From: JAKCDU01 sp035551615
Lineage (GTDB): Bacteria > Actinomycetota > Acidimicrobiia > Acidimicrobiales > Palsa-688
Assembly (NCBI GenBank): GCA_035551615.1
Contig: DASZNC010000129.1
Coordinates: 6,521 to 70,520, forward strand
DNA length: 64,000 nucleotides
Direction: 5' to 3'
Each line of letters begins with the position of its first letter. Position 1 is the stretch's first letter. Shown piece after piece: positions 7,922 through 18,488 of this stretch. Made by a program: the position numbers and the translations under genes. The notes beneath the pieces were generated by a model. The model saw only the letters and a program-made list of their open reading frames with translations. It was not told the DNA's origin and ran no database searches.

Positions 7922-8581
7922 TCAGCAGGCGAGGGCGAGCTCCGAGTCGTCGTCATCGGACGTCATGTGCTGATCGAGCTTGCGCTTGATGCGCTGCAGG
8001 GCGTTGTCGATCGACTTGACGTGGCGGCCCAGGTGGGTGCCGATCTCGTTGTAGGACTTGCCCTCGACGTACAGCCGCAGGACCTCGACCTCCAGGCTGG
8101 ACAGGTTCTCGGCCATGGAGCGGCGGATCGTCTCGATCTGCTCCTGGGAGACGACCTCATCGGCCGGATCGGCGGCCCGGTGATCGTCGAGCAGCTCCTC
8201 GACGGCACCTTCGGACGGGTCGTCGGAGCCACGGACACCGGAGATCGAGACGTACCGGTTGAGCGGCTGGTGCTTCTGGCGGGTAGCGGCCTTGATGGCG
8301 CTGATGACCTGGCGGGTCACGCACAGCTCGGCGAACGCCCGGAACGACGCCTGACGGTCGTTGCGGAAGTCACGGGCCGCCTTGTAGAGGCCGATCATGC
8401 CCTCTTGCTCGACGTCGTCGGCATCGGCCCCGACCAGGAAGTAGGTGCGGGTCTTGGCCCGGGCGAAGCGACGGTAACGCTGGATCAGGAGCTCGAGCGC
8501 CAGGGAGTCACCATCCTGGAAGCGGATGGCGAGTTCTTCGTCGGCGAGATCGGAAAGGGAGGCGGCGGCTACAACGGACAT
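7922..8581 (-). CDS. sigH: RNA polymerase sigma factor, SigH (Spo0H)-like
   Basis: ATG 8581 with GAGG upstream; 219 residues. Region 2 runs from about 20 to 100 (LLIQRYRRFARAKTRTYFL, then DVEQEGMIGLYKAARDF, the -10 recognition helix), and region 4 ends the protein (LRLYVEGKSYNEIGTHLGRHVKSIDNALQRIKRKL, seen as the helix-turn-helix). Length and region 2 sequence resemble the SigH/SigF branch rather than ECF factors. The position after rlmB is the one sigH has in Bacillus subtilis. The upstream region has paired GGACTAGT sites, suggesting its own control. Confidence 0.8.
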   Translation of the reverse strand: MSVVAAASLSDLADEELAIRFQDGDSLALELLIQRYRRFARAKTRTYFLVGADADDVEQEGMIGLYKAARDFRNDRQASFRAFAELCVTRQVISAIKAATRQKHQPLNRYVSISGVRGSDDPSEGAVEELLDDHRAADPADEVVSQEQIETIRRSMAENLSSLEVEVLRLYVEGKSYNEIGTHLGRHVKSIDNALQRIKRKLDQHMTSDDDDSELALAC

Positions 8582-8608
8582 CTGCGGTGACCTCAGCTAT
8601 GAGTTGGT

Positions 8609-8665
8609 GGACTAGTGCAGGAGGTGCATCCATGTCTGAATCGAATGGACTAGTTATTTCTAGTC
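8609..8665 (-). promoter_or_regulatory. Repeated ACTAG sites upstream of the sigma factor gene
   Basis: GGACTAGT occurs at 8609-8616 and 8647-8654, 38 bases apart. The second forms an inverted pair with CTAGTC at 8660-8665 (GACTAG, 6-base spacer, CTAGTC). An 8-bp palindrome AACTAGTT lies further up at 8805-8812, across the rlmB stop. The region is AT-rich relative to its surroundings. Candidate operator/promoter for the sigma factor; the binding protein is unknown. Confidence 0.35.
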
Positions 8666-8806
8666 AGTTATAGCCCCACGTGTCAACCGTCACGTTCTAC
8701 CGCAAATCGCCCGATCCCGGAGAAATCACAGGCCGATCAGGGAAAATATCCGTGTCGGAGGGCGCAAAAGTAGTCCCGAACAGGGATCGGCCGTAGTTCG
8801 AAGTAA

Positions 8807-9889
8807 CTAGTTAGTTCGGTCGGCGGCCCGGCGGCGGGCTACTTCGAAGCAGGCCAGCGCGGCTGCGGCCGACACGTTCAGCGAATCGAGAGGCCCACTC
8901 AGAGGGATACTGGCGACCAGATCGCACCGGGACCGGCAGAGCGGAGACAAACCGCGGCCCTCGGCACCGAGCACGACCGCCACCGGTTCGGTGGCCACCG
9001 TCAGCTCCCAGATTCCGGTCGTTCCCCGGGCGTCCAGGCCGATCGTCCACATCCCGGACCCGACCATCGTCTGCAGAGCGGCCGGAATACCGGTGACGGC
9101 CGCCACCGGCAAGTGTTCGACGGCGCCGGCCGCGGCCTTCATTGCCGCCGGGCTGAGCGACGCCGAGCGGTGGCGACCGATGACCACACCGGTGGCCCCG
9201 GCGCACAAGGCACTGCGCATGACCGCGCCCAGGTTGTGCGGGTCGGTCACCCCGTCCAGGGCCACCAGGAACGCGTCCGGCACGGCGAGCAGATCCTCCA
9301 GCGACCATTCCCGCAACGGGCCGGCCAGCGCCACCACTCCCTGGGGGGCCTCGGTGCCGGCCATCGACGCGATCTGCTCACGGCTGGCCCACCGGGCGGC
9401 CACCCCAGCGGCGGCGGCCAGGTCCAGGATCTCGGCCAGCGGGTCGGATGGTCCGATCCCCTCGGCCACATACAGCTGGCGCACCGGGCGGGTGCCGGCG
9501 CGCAACAGCTCTCTGACCGCCTGGCGACCCTCCACCTGCGTGCCCCCCAGCCCGCCGGCCGAGTCGTCCCGGGCCCGACGGTCGGCCCCGGGGCCCGCAC
9601 CCCGGCGCCGGCCGGAAGCGCCGGCCGATCCCGAGGCGCGCCCCGAACCGGCGCCGCCCGACGCCGTACGGCCGGCCGCTGAGGACCGGCCAGAGGCGCC
9701 CCCGGAGCGCGAAGACCGGGCCGAGCCGGAAGACCGTCCCGAGCTCCCCCCGGACCCCGAAGACCGGCCGGAACCCCCTCCCGACCCCGAAGACCGGCCC
9801 GACCGGCCGCCGGAGGCACCCTTCCCTCCACCGGCACCGCCAGCACCGTCGCGGCGCCGGGGTGGCGGTGGGCGCCCGGCCGGGCTCAT
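8807..9889 (-). CDS. rlmB: 23S rRNA (guanosine-2'-O-)-methyltransferase RlmB / TrmH family
   Basis: Residues 110-360 form a SpoU-type enzyme: a substrate-binding domain starting VEGRQAVRELL, then the knotted SAM domain with motif 1 GVTDPHNLGAVMRSALCAG, motif 2 VVLGAEGRGLS and motif 3 PLSGPLDSLNVSAAAALA. It methylates a 2'-OH of rRNA. The N-terminal ~110 residues are an unusual Gly/Ser/Arg-rich low-complexity tail with repeats of SGRSSGSGG, likely disordered and RNA-binding. ATG 9889 overlaps the ispF stop (ATGA), so the gene is in the carD-ispD-ispF operon. Confidence 0.9.
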   Translation of the reverse strand: MSPAGRPPPPRRRDGAGGAGGGKGASGGRSGRSSGSGGGSGRSSGSGGSSGRSSGSARSSRSGGASGRSSAAGRTASGGAGSGRASGSAGASGRRRGAGPGADRRARDDSAGGLGGTQVEGRQAVRELLRAGTRPVRQLYVAEGIGPSDPLAEILDLAAAAGVAARWASREQIASMAGTEAPQGVVALAGPLREWSLEDLLAVPDAFLVALDGVTDPHNLGAVMRSALCAGATGVVIGRHRSASLSPAAMKAAAGAVEHLPVAAVTGIPAALQTMVGSGMWTIGLDARGTTGIWELTVATEPVAVVLGAEGRGLSPLCRSRCDLVASIPLSGPLDSLNVSAAAALACFEVARRRAADRTN

Positions 9890-10356
9890 CTGGGCTCGAT
9901 CAGGGCCACGGCCAGGCAGGCAATGCCTTCCCGCCGGCCAACGGGGCCGAGGCCCTCGCCCCGCTTGGCCTTGACGCTGACCGGGGCGCCGACCACCGCG
10001 GACAACCGGCGTTCCATCTCGGCCTTGTGGGCAGCCAGTTTGGGGGCCTCGAGGAGCACGGTGACATCGACGTTGCCGATCACGTGCTGTCCGGTCACCT
10101 CGAGCACGACCCGGGCCAGTAGTTCCATGCTGTCCACGCCGGCGAAGGCCGCGTCGGTGTCGGGGAAATGGCTGCCGATGTCGCCCAGCCCGGCGGCGCC
10201 GAGGAGGGCGTCGGTGACGGCGTGGGCGATGACGTCGGCGTCGCTGTGACCGGTGAGGCCGGGCCCGTCCAGAGTGACCCCGGCCAGGATCAGCTGGCGG
10301 TCCGGATCGTCGCTGAAAGGATGGATGTCGTAGCCCTGCCCGACCCGCGGTGTCAC
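9886..10356 (-). CDS. ispF: 2-C-methyl-D-erythritol 2,4-cyclodiphosphate synthase
   Basis: GTG 10356 overlaps the ispD stop (GTGA) and gives 156 residues, the normal length. It begins RVGQGYDIHPF, where Asp and His bind the metal, followed by LTGHSDADVIAHAVTDALLGA (metal-binding His) and SHFPDTD. It catalyses ring closure to the cyclic diphosphate in the non-mevalonate isoprenoid pathway, directly after the IspD/IspE steps. The frame is open far upstream, but that extension lies inside ispD and is not coding. Confidence 0.95.
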   Translation of the reverse strand: MTPRVGQGYDIHPFSDDPDRQLILAGVTLDGPGLTGHSDADVIAHAVTDALLGAAGLGDIGSHFPDTDAAFAGVDSMELLARVVLEVTGQHVIGNVDVTVLLEAPKLAAHKAEMERRLSAVVGAPVSVKAKRGEGLGPVGRREGIACLAVALIEPR

Positions 10357-10985
10357 CGGGCGTTCTCCAACAGGGCGGCGGCGACGACCAGGTCGAGGGG
10401 CGAGGTGATCTTCAGATTGTGGCCGGGCCAGTCGACCAGTCGCACGGACCCACCGGCGGCCTCGACCAGAGCGGCGTCGTCGGTGGCCTCGGCGGCGCCC
10501 CGGTGCACCCGGCGCAGGACGTCGGCGCGGAACGCCTGGGGTGTCTGGACCGCTACCAGACGCGACCGGTCCAGGGTGACGAGGTGACCGTTGGCGGCCA
10601 CCTCTTTGACAGTGTCGGTGACAGGAGCGGCCGGTATGGCGGCGTCGGCCCCGGCGTCCACTGCGTCGATCACGGCGCGCCACAGGGCGACCGGGGCCAG
10701 CGGTCGGGCCGCGTCGTGGACGGCGATCACCGTCGCCGATTCGGGGACGGCGTCGAGGCCGGCCCGCACCGACGCCGACCGGGTGGCACCACCGCTGACC
10801 GCCACATCGGCCGTGAACGACCCGTCGGTATCCGGTGGCAGCACCAGCACCACACCGGTGCAGGCGTGGCGGGCGGCGTCCAACGACCATTCCAGGACCG
10901 GTCGGCCGGCCAGGTCGGCGAACTGTTTGGGCGCGCCGAAGCGACTGCCACTTCCGGCCGCGACGACGACCGCCCACGCCTCCAA
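10353..10985 (-). CDS. ispD: 2-C-methyl-D-erythritol 4-phosphate cytidylyltransferase
   Basis: The nucleotide-binding loop AAGSGSRFGAPKQF is near the N-terminus, and VHDAARP and TPQAFR are typical of IspD, which couples CTP to methylerythritol phosphate in isoprenoid synthesis. I chose TTG 10985, one base after the carD stop, because it leaves the usual few residues before VVVAAG; an ATG at 11036 would overlap carD by 50 bases. About 210 residues. The ispD-ispF pair is followed by rlmB with four-base overlaps. Confidence 0.92.
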   Translation of the reverse strand: MEAWAVVVAAGSGSRFGAPKQFADLAGRPVLEWSLDAARHACTGVVLVLPPDTDGSFTADVAVSGGATRSASVRAGLDAVPESATVIAVHDAARPLAPVALWRAVIDAVDAGADAAIPAAPVTDTVKEVAANGHLVTLDRSRLVAVQTPQAFRADVLRRVHRGAAEATDDAALVEAAGGSVRLVDWPGHNLKITSPLDLVVAAALLENAR

Positions 10986-10986
10986 C

Positions 10987-11466
10987 TCAGGGGAGGGCGT
11001 CGTCGAGTTTCTTCTCGGCTTCCGCCTCGTCCACACCGATGGCGAAGGTGAGCTCGGAGACGAGGATCTGGCGGGCCCGGTTCAGCATGCGCTTCTCGCC
11101 GGCCGACAGGCCCTTGTCCTTGTCCCGGTTGGAGAGGTTCCGCACCACCTCGGCGACCTGGTAGATGTCGCCCGACTTCAGCTTCTCCACGTGGTTCTTG
11201 TAGCGGCGGGACCAGTTGGTCGGCATCCGCACGTCCTTCTTGCGGAGCACGGCGAAGACCTCTTCGACCTCTTCGTCGTTGATGACTTCGCGGAGACCGA
11301 CCTCTTCGGTGTTGTCCGACGGGACCATCAGCGTCAGGTCGCCGTAGGCCAGGCGAAGGACCAGATACTCCTTCTTCTCGCCGAAGGCCTCCCTCACCTC
11401 TCGCCGCTCGACTATGGCGGCGCCGTGGTGGGGGTAGACGACCTTGTCACCTACATCGAATGTCAA
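10987..11466 (-). CDS. carD: CarD-family RNA polymerase-binding transcription factor
   Basis: TTG 11466 with GGAG five bases upstream gives 159 residues. The N-terminal RNA polymerase-interacting domain starts FDVGDKVVYPHHGAA and continues through LMVPSDN. The C-terminal helical DNA-binding domain includes the conserved Trp (MPTNWSRRYKNH) that stabilises the open promoter complex. CarD sets rRNA and housekeeping promoter activity in actinobacteria. It heads an operon with ispD, ispF and rlmB and is divergent from a Crp-family gene; the 119-base spacer should hold both promoters. Confidence 0.95.
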   Translation of the reverse strand: MTFDVGDKVVYPHHGAAIVERREVREAFGEKKEYLVLRLAYGDLTLMVPSDNTEEVGLREVINDEEVEEVFAVLRKKDVRMPTNWSRRYKNHVEKLKSGDIYQVAEVVRNLSNRDKDKGLSAGEKRMLNRARQILVSELTFAIGVDEAEAEKKLDDALP

Positions 11467-11585
11467 TGCGTCTCCAGAAGCGAAAAGGGGTGTCTCCCAG
11501 GGTACCAGTAGGGCGCTCAGCGCTGGCCGCGTGGAACGAGCCGTTTCGTACTCCAGAAAAACGGGCAGGTAGTCTCGCTCCGCAC

Positions 11586-12245
11586 ATGGAAGACATCGGG
11601 TTGCTGGGTCGCTCGGAGTTGTTCTCGGCGTTCTCCGACGCCGTGCTCGAACGCATCCAGGCGGCGGCCCAGCCCATGGCCTGCGACCGCAACCACGTCA
11701 TCTTCCAGGAGGGGGAATCGGCCGACGAGCTGTTCGTCGTCAAGAGCGGCCGGATCGCCATCGGCCGCCGCTCGGCCGACGGTCGTGAGTCGCTCGTCGC
11801 CCTCATGGAGCCGGGCGATCTGTTCGGCGAGATGCCGCTGTTCGACGACGGCGACCGGTCCGCCTCGGCCCGGGCGCTGGAGCGATCGAACGTGCTGCGC
11901 ATCCCCTACGGCCCGGTCCGCGACGCCCTCGACGAGGACCCGGCGCTGCTGTGGAACGTGGTCTCGTTGCTGGCCCAGCGGCTGCGGGTGACCGACGACG
12001 CCCTCACCGACGCGGTGTTGTTGGACGTGACCGGGCGTACGGCCAAGCGGCTGCTCGAGCTGGCCGGCGACGCGTCGGAGTTCCAGCTGCCCATCACCCA
12101 GGAGGAACTGGCCGGCCTGGTCGGTGCGTCCCGGGAACGCGTCAACAAATCCATTGCCGCATTCATCCGGCTGGGCTGGATCGAGCAGCTGGACCGCCGC
12201 TACCGGATCGTGCACCGCGAGCGGCTGGAGCAGCGGGCCCGCTGA
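11586..12245 (+). CDS. Crp/Fnr-family transcriptional regulator
   Basis: ATG 11586 gives 219 residues beginning MEDIGLLGRSELFSAFSD, the usual start of the cyclic-nucleotide-binding barrel. The barrel has GDLFGEMPLFDDGDRSASA, close to the cAMP phosphate-binding cassette of Crp. A dimerisation helix follows, and the C-terminal winged helix contains the recognition helix (TQEELAGLVGASRERVNKSI). A longer open frame upstream to 11460 has no family similarity and overlaps the carD start. It lies alone on the plus strand between carD and disA, so it is an insertion in an otherwise conserved minus-strand block. Its effector is unknown. Confidence 0.9.
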   Translation: MEDIGLLGRSELFSAFSDAVLERIQAAAQPMACDRNHVIFQEGESADELFVVKSGRIAIGRRSADGRESLVALMEPGDLFGEMPLFDDGDRSASARALERSNVLRIPYGPVRDALDEDPALLWNVVSLLAQRLRVTDDALTDAVLLDVTGRTAKRLLELAGDASEFQLPITQEELAGLVGASRERVNKSIAAFIRLGWIEQLDRRYRIVHRERLEQRAR

Positions 12246-12316
12246 ATCCGGTCCGCCGGTACCGGCTGGCGACGGGCAGGCGCGAGGTGACGGACGGCCC
12301 GGGTGAGGGCGACCGG

Positions 12317-13384
12317 TCAATTGTAGCGGTCGAAGATGGTGGTTTCGGCCAGCCGGTTGAGCCCGTCCTTGATGGTACGGGCCGCCGCTGCGTCGATCTC
12401 CGGGATGGCCTGCAGGTCCTCGGCGTCGGAGCGCATGACCTTCTGCAGCGATCCGTAGCGGCCGACGATGGCGTCGACCATCGACTCCTGGATGCGGGGG
12501 ATCCTCGACAGCAGTCGGTAGCCCCGGGGCTGCAGGCCCGAGTCCAGGTCCGGGTTCTCGGTGCCGAGCAGGAGCCCGGCGACTATCGAGGCGTCGAGCA
12601 GCCGTTCCGTGGGCAGGTCGGCCAGGCCGGCCACCGCCTCGTCGGCCCCTGAGTCGTCATCCTCCGGTCGGTAGTCGCGTACGACCTGTTGCCGTTCGTC
12701 CTCCACGCCGGCCATCAGCTCCTCTAGCTGCAGCAGCACCAGCCGGCCATCGGTGCCCAACTCGACGATGTAGCCCTCGATCTCCTCGGCGATGCGGCGG
12801 ACCATCTCGGCCCGTTGCAGAACGGTGATCACGTCGCGCAGCGTGACCAGGTCTTCCACCTCCGACGCCGTCAGCGCGCTTCTGACACTGTCCAGGCGAT
12901 CCCGGTAGCGCTCGAGGGTGGACAGGGCCTGGTTGGCCCGGCCGAGCAGGCGGGCGACCGACTCCAACGCGTGCTTGGAGTCGTTGCGGTACATGGTGAT
13001 CACCGACAGGTCCTCCGACACGGCGATCACCGGGACGTCGATCGACCGGGCCACCCGCTCGGCGGTGCGGTGGCGGGTGCCGGTCTCCGACGTCGGCACG
13101 TTCGGGCTGGGCACCAGGTGCACGTTGGCCCGGGCGATGCGGCTGGCGTCGGCGGCCAGGATGATGGCGCCGTCCATCTTGGCCAGCTCGGCCAGACGCT
13201 GCGGGCTGAACTCGGCGTCGAGCAGGAAGCCGCCCGAGCAGATGGACAGCACCTCGGGACCATCACCCACGATGACCAGGGCACCCATGCTGGCCTGGAG
13301 GACCCGGTCGAGCCCGTCCCGCAGGGGACGCCCGGGGGCGATAGTGCCGAGCGCTTCGATCAGAGCAGCGCGCCGGCGTTCCAC
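12317..13384 (-). CDS. disA: Diadenylate cyclase DisA (c-di-AMP synthase, DNA-integrity scanning)
   Basis: From GTG 13384, 355 residues, normal for DisA. The DAC domain has Asp71-Gly-Ala (MDGAIILA) and the Arg104-His-Arg motif in GTRHRTAER, both needed to join two ATP into c-di-AMP. A helical spine follows, and the C-terminus is a helix-hairpin-helix DNA-binding domain (LSRIPRIQESMVDAIVGRYG). DisA scans DNA and changes c-di-AMP output at branched structures; RadA, encoded just upstream in the same direction, is its known partner and inhibitor. Confidence 0.95.
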   Translation of the reverse strand: MERRRAALIEALGTIAPGRPLRDGLDRVLQASMGALVIVGDGPEVLSICSGGFLLDAEFSPQRLAELAKMDGAIILAADASRIARANVHLVPSPNVPTSETGTRHRTAERVARSIDVPVIAVSEDLSVITMYRNDSKHALESVARLLGRANQALSTLERYRDRLDSVRSALTASEVEDLVTLRDVITVLQRAEMVRRIAEEIEGYIVELGTDGRLVLLQLEELMAGVEDERQQVVRDYRPEDDDSGADEAVAGLADLPTERLLDASIVAGLLLGTENPDLDSGLQPRGYRLLSRIPRIQESMVDAIVGRYGSLQKVMRSDAEDLQAIPEIDAAAARTIKDGLNRLAETTIFDRYN

Positions 13385-13442
13385 TGGAGCGATTCTAGGG
13401 GCTGGGCGGCCGACCCGACCGGAGTTGCCAGCCCGATGTCGA

Positions 13443-14876
13443 CTAATCGCGACCGGCCAGGACCTGCAGCTGCGGCCGGCCGACCGCCTGGCCGGTCAGC
13501 ACCAGGTCCAGGGCGTCGGCCAATAGCGAGGCGCCGGTGACCCGCAGGCCGGCGGTCACCGGCCGATCGGCGGCGGCCGCCCCCCGGGTCAGGTCGATGA
13601 CGTCGGCCGCTCCGGCCGCGCCCCGGGGTACGACGGCCCGCCGGAACCCGATGCGGCCGGCTTCGGCCAGCCGGCGGGGGCTGTGGCCGACCTGGCGCAG
13701 CTCGCCGCCCAGCCCGACCTCGCCGAGCAGGACGGTGTCGTCGGGCACCGCCCGCTGGGTGTACGCGGAGGCGATGGCGGCCGCCACCGCCAGATCAGCC
13801 CCCGGATCATCGATACGGATGCCGCCGGCGGCCGACACGTACACGTCCCGGTCGTGGAGGCTGATGCCGGCCCACCGGTCCAGCACCGCCAGCAACTGTC
13901 CCAGTCGTCCCGAGTCGTACCCCGCTGCCGACCGGCGGGGAGACGGGCTGGAGTTGGCCGATACCAGCGCCTGGATCTCCACCAGGATGGGCCGGCGACC
14001 GTCCATGCCGGCGAACACCACCGAGCCGAGCATCCCCGGCCGGCGATCGGCCAGGAGGAAGGTGGCCCCGTCGGCCACCTCCTGCAGCCCGGTTCCGGTC
14101 ATTTCCCACATGCCCAGTTCGCCGACGGCGCCGAAGCGGTGCTTGACCGCCCGCAGCAGGCGCAACGAATGGTGCCGCTCGCCCTCGAACGACAACACCG
14201 TGTCCACCAGGTGCTCCAACACCCGGGGGCCGGCGATCGAGCCGTCCTTGGTCACGTGCCCGACCAGGACCACCGCCGGGCCGCCCGATTTGGCGTCATC
14301 GGCCAGCGCCTGCGCGCACGCCCGCACCGTCGTCACCGCACCCGGGGCCAGGCCCGACTCCTGATCGCTGATGGTCTGCACCGAGTCCACCACCAACACG
14401 TCCGGGCGCAGGTTGGCCACGTCCGAGCGGATGGCCGCCAGATCGGTGTCGCCGGCGATCCACACCCCGTCGTCCACCAGGCCGAGGCGCATGGCCCGCA
14501 TGCGGACCTGGGTCGGTGACTCCTCGGCCGACACCAGCAGGGTCCGACGTCCCTGGCGGGCCATGGCGGCCAGCATCTGCAGCAGCAGGGTCGACTTGCC
14601 GATGCCCGGCTCGCCGGCGATGAGCGTTACTGAGGACGGCACCAGCCCACCGCCGAGTACCCGGTCCAGCTCGTCTATCCCGGTGGGCAGCAGTTCGCCG
14701 CCGGCCCCGTCCATGGCAGCCAGCTCGACCGGTGCCGCCCGGGAGGGCCGCCCGGTCGGATCGGCCGGTATCTCCTCGATCGAGTTCCACTCCTCGCACT
14801 GACCGCACCGCCCGGCCCAGCGGGGGGTGGCCGTCCCGCATTCCCGGCACCGGTAGTGGAGTCGCGCTCTGGCCAT
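13443..14876 (-). CDS. radA: DNA repair protein RadA (Sms)
   Basis: From ATG 14876, 477 residues. An N-terminal zinc finger uses Cys10, 13, 24 and 27. The RecA-like ATPase has Walker A GEPGIGKST (88-96) and Walker B LVVDSVQT. The RadA-specific KNRFG motif appears as Lys-His-Arg-Phe-Gly (245-249), one conservative change. The C-terminal Lon-protease-like domain (DVYVSAAGGIRIDDPGADL) is present. RadA drives branch migration in recombination and binds DisA, encoded next. The promoter region has strong palindromes. Confidence 0.95.
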   Translation of the reverse strand: MARARLHYRCRECGTATPRWAGRCGQCEEWNSIEEIPADPTGRPSRAAPVELAAMDGAGGELLPTGIDELDRVLGGGLVPSSVTLIAGEPGIGKSTLLLQMLAAMARQGRRTLLVSAEESPTQVRMRAMRLGLVDDGVWIAGDTDLAAIRSDVANLRPDVLVVDSVQTISDQESGLAPGAVTTVRACAQALADDAKSGGPAVVLVGHVTKDGSIAGPRVLEHLVDTVLSFEGERHHSLRLLRAVKHRFGAVGELGMWEMTGTGLQEVADGATFLLADRRPGMLGSVVFAGMDGRRPILVEIQALVSANSSPSPRRSAAGYDSGRLGQLLAVLDRWAGISLHDRDVYVSAAGGIRIDDPGADLAVAAAIASAYTQRAVPDDTVLLGEVGLGGELRQVGHSPRRLAEAGRIGFRRAVVPRGAAGAADVIDLTRGAAAADRPVTAGLRVTGASLLADALDLVLTGQAVGRPQLQVLAGRD

Positions 14877-14924
14877 GCCATGAACCTACGACGAGGGTGT
14901 GACGGCGACCCGGGCCTGGTAGAA

Positions 14925-14983
14925 ATACCTAGAAAATGACTTACCTAAACTTAGGTATGTTCAAAGTCGCTGATATAGTCAGC
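14925..14983 (-). promoter_or_regulatory. AT-rich region with two inverted repeats upstream of radA
   Basis: TACCTAA-AC-TTAGGTA (14942-14957) is a perfect inverted repeat; a second ATACCTA copy lies at 14925-14931. GCTGA-TATAG-TCAGC (14969-14983) is a second inverted repeat 11 bases further upstream of radA. The stretch is much richer in A+T than its surroundings and lies 49-107 bases before the radA ATG, a natural place for promoter and operator sites. Confidence 0.45.
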
Positions 14984-15079
14984 AACTCTGCACACACTCC
15001 GGTCGAAGGATCGTCCTAGCCCCTGGCATGCCCGCTGACCGATCCCCCGCCGGAGAGCCGTAGCCCCCTCAGTGGCCGG

Positions 15080-15772
15080 TCACCACGCCCCAGCCCGCCG
15101 GCGGCGCCGGCGCACGAGCAGCCACCCGACCAGTACCACCAGCAGGAAGGCGAGGACGGCGGCACCGGCGATGGCCTGCCGGACATGGTCGTGGTTGACG
15201 CTCTGCGTCGACTCGGCCAACGCCACTTTGTGGCCCAGGGGGATGTCCCACGACCGAGCGGCCGGAGCCCCGGGGAGGGACACGGCCAGGTGGAAGGTGA
15301 ACACCTGGGCCAGCGAGGCGGCCGATCCGGGGGCCACCCCGACCGGGCTGCCGGTGGCATGGGAGAGGCCGGAATCGCCGAAGCAGTCGATGCCGCAGGT
15401 CAGGTCCACCCCGCCGGCCAGGCGGTAGTCGGTGTGCCAGTAGGTGCGGTGGGTGCTCAGCTCGATCTTGAACACACTCGGCCCGGCGATCTGCCCGGCC
15501 AGCGCCGACAGCTGGGCCGGATCGGCGAAGGCGTGGGTGGCCCGGATCGACGCGCCGCCGGCAGAGGTCGCCGTGGGGCCGGTGACCGACCAGCCGGCGG
15601 CCGGCAGGCCGTCGGTGTCCAGTTGGCTGCGCAGAGCCGCCAGGCCGCCGGCGCCGGTCAGTGCGGCCCGGTCGAAGGTAACCGTGACCGAAACGGTGCC
15701 GGCCCCTGACGGCTGCTCGGTCACCACGACGTTCGTGGACACCGAGCACCCCGACAGGGCCATGACCACCAC
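15080..15772 (-). CDS. Predicted lipoprotein with C-terminal membrane helix (LppM/DUF3153-like, tentative)
   Basis: The lipobox MALSGCS is close to the N-terminus, leaving only nine residues from the first standard start (GTG 15772), too short for a signal peptide. The frame is open further upstream, and a CTG at 15823 would add RRLRAAALFVVVV before the lipobox, a good signal peptide. The extracytoplasmic domain has segments (GWSVTGPTAT, then ATHAFADPAQL) reminiscent of LppM/DUF3153 proteins. It ends in one membrane helix and six Arg, so it may be anchored at both ends. It follows clpC but a terminator separates them. Confidence 0.6.
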   Translation of the reverse strand: MVVMALSGCSVSTNVVVTEQPSGAGTVSVTVTFDRAALTGAGGLAALRSQLDTDGLPAAGWSVTGPTATSAGGASIRATHAFADPAQLSALAGQIAGPSVFKIELSTHRTYWHTDYRLAGGVDLTCGIDCFGDSGLSHATGSPVGVAPGSAASLAQVFTFHLAVSLPGAPAARSWDIPLGHKVALAESTQSVNHDHVRQAIAGAAVLAFLLVVLVGWLLVRRRRRRAGAW

Positions 15773-15776
15773 AACG

Positions 15777-15806
15777 AAAAGAGCCGCCGCCCGAAGGCGG
15801 CGGCTC
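15777..15806 (-). terminator. Rho-independent terminator of clpC
   Basis: On the minus strand an 11-bp GC-rich stem with a TTCG tetraloop is followed by TTTT (15780-15777), 20 bases after the clpC stop. This is a textbook intrinsic terminator. It lies within the possible 5' coding extension of the next gene. Confidence 0.85.
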
Positions 15807-15825
15807 CCCTTAGAGCTTTGCAGCG

Positions 15826-18342
<2,517 letters not shown>

Positions 18343-18488
18343 GCTGGTCCTCCGTTACTGCAGTCTACCCGGACCCGGGTCAATGGTCCGTACGGTGGGC
18401 CGGCGGCCAATCTCACCGCCTCGTAATGAACCATCGGCCGATTCCGGGTTGCTACTTAGCCCCAGGGGTCGCGTAGCCTCGCCCAAGA

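Noticed and set aside
11460..11585. Longer N-terminus for the Crp-family regulator
   Set aside because: It overlaps the divergent carD start and has no similarity to the cyclic-nucleotide-binding domain.
14942..14957. DtxR/IdeR iron box in the radA promoter
   Set aside because: The TTAGGT/ACCTAA half-sites are in the opposite order to the iron box consensus and the spacing differs.
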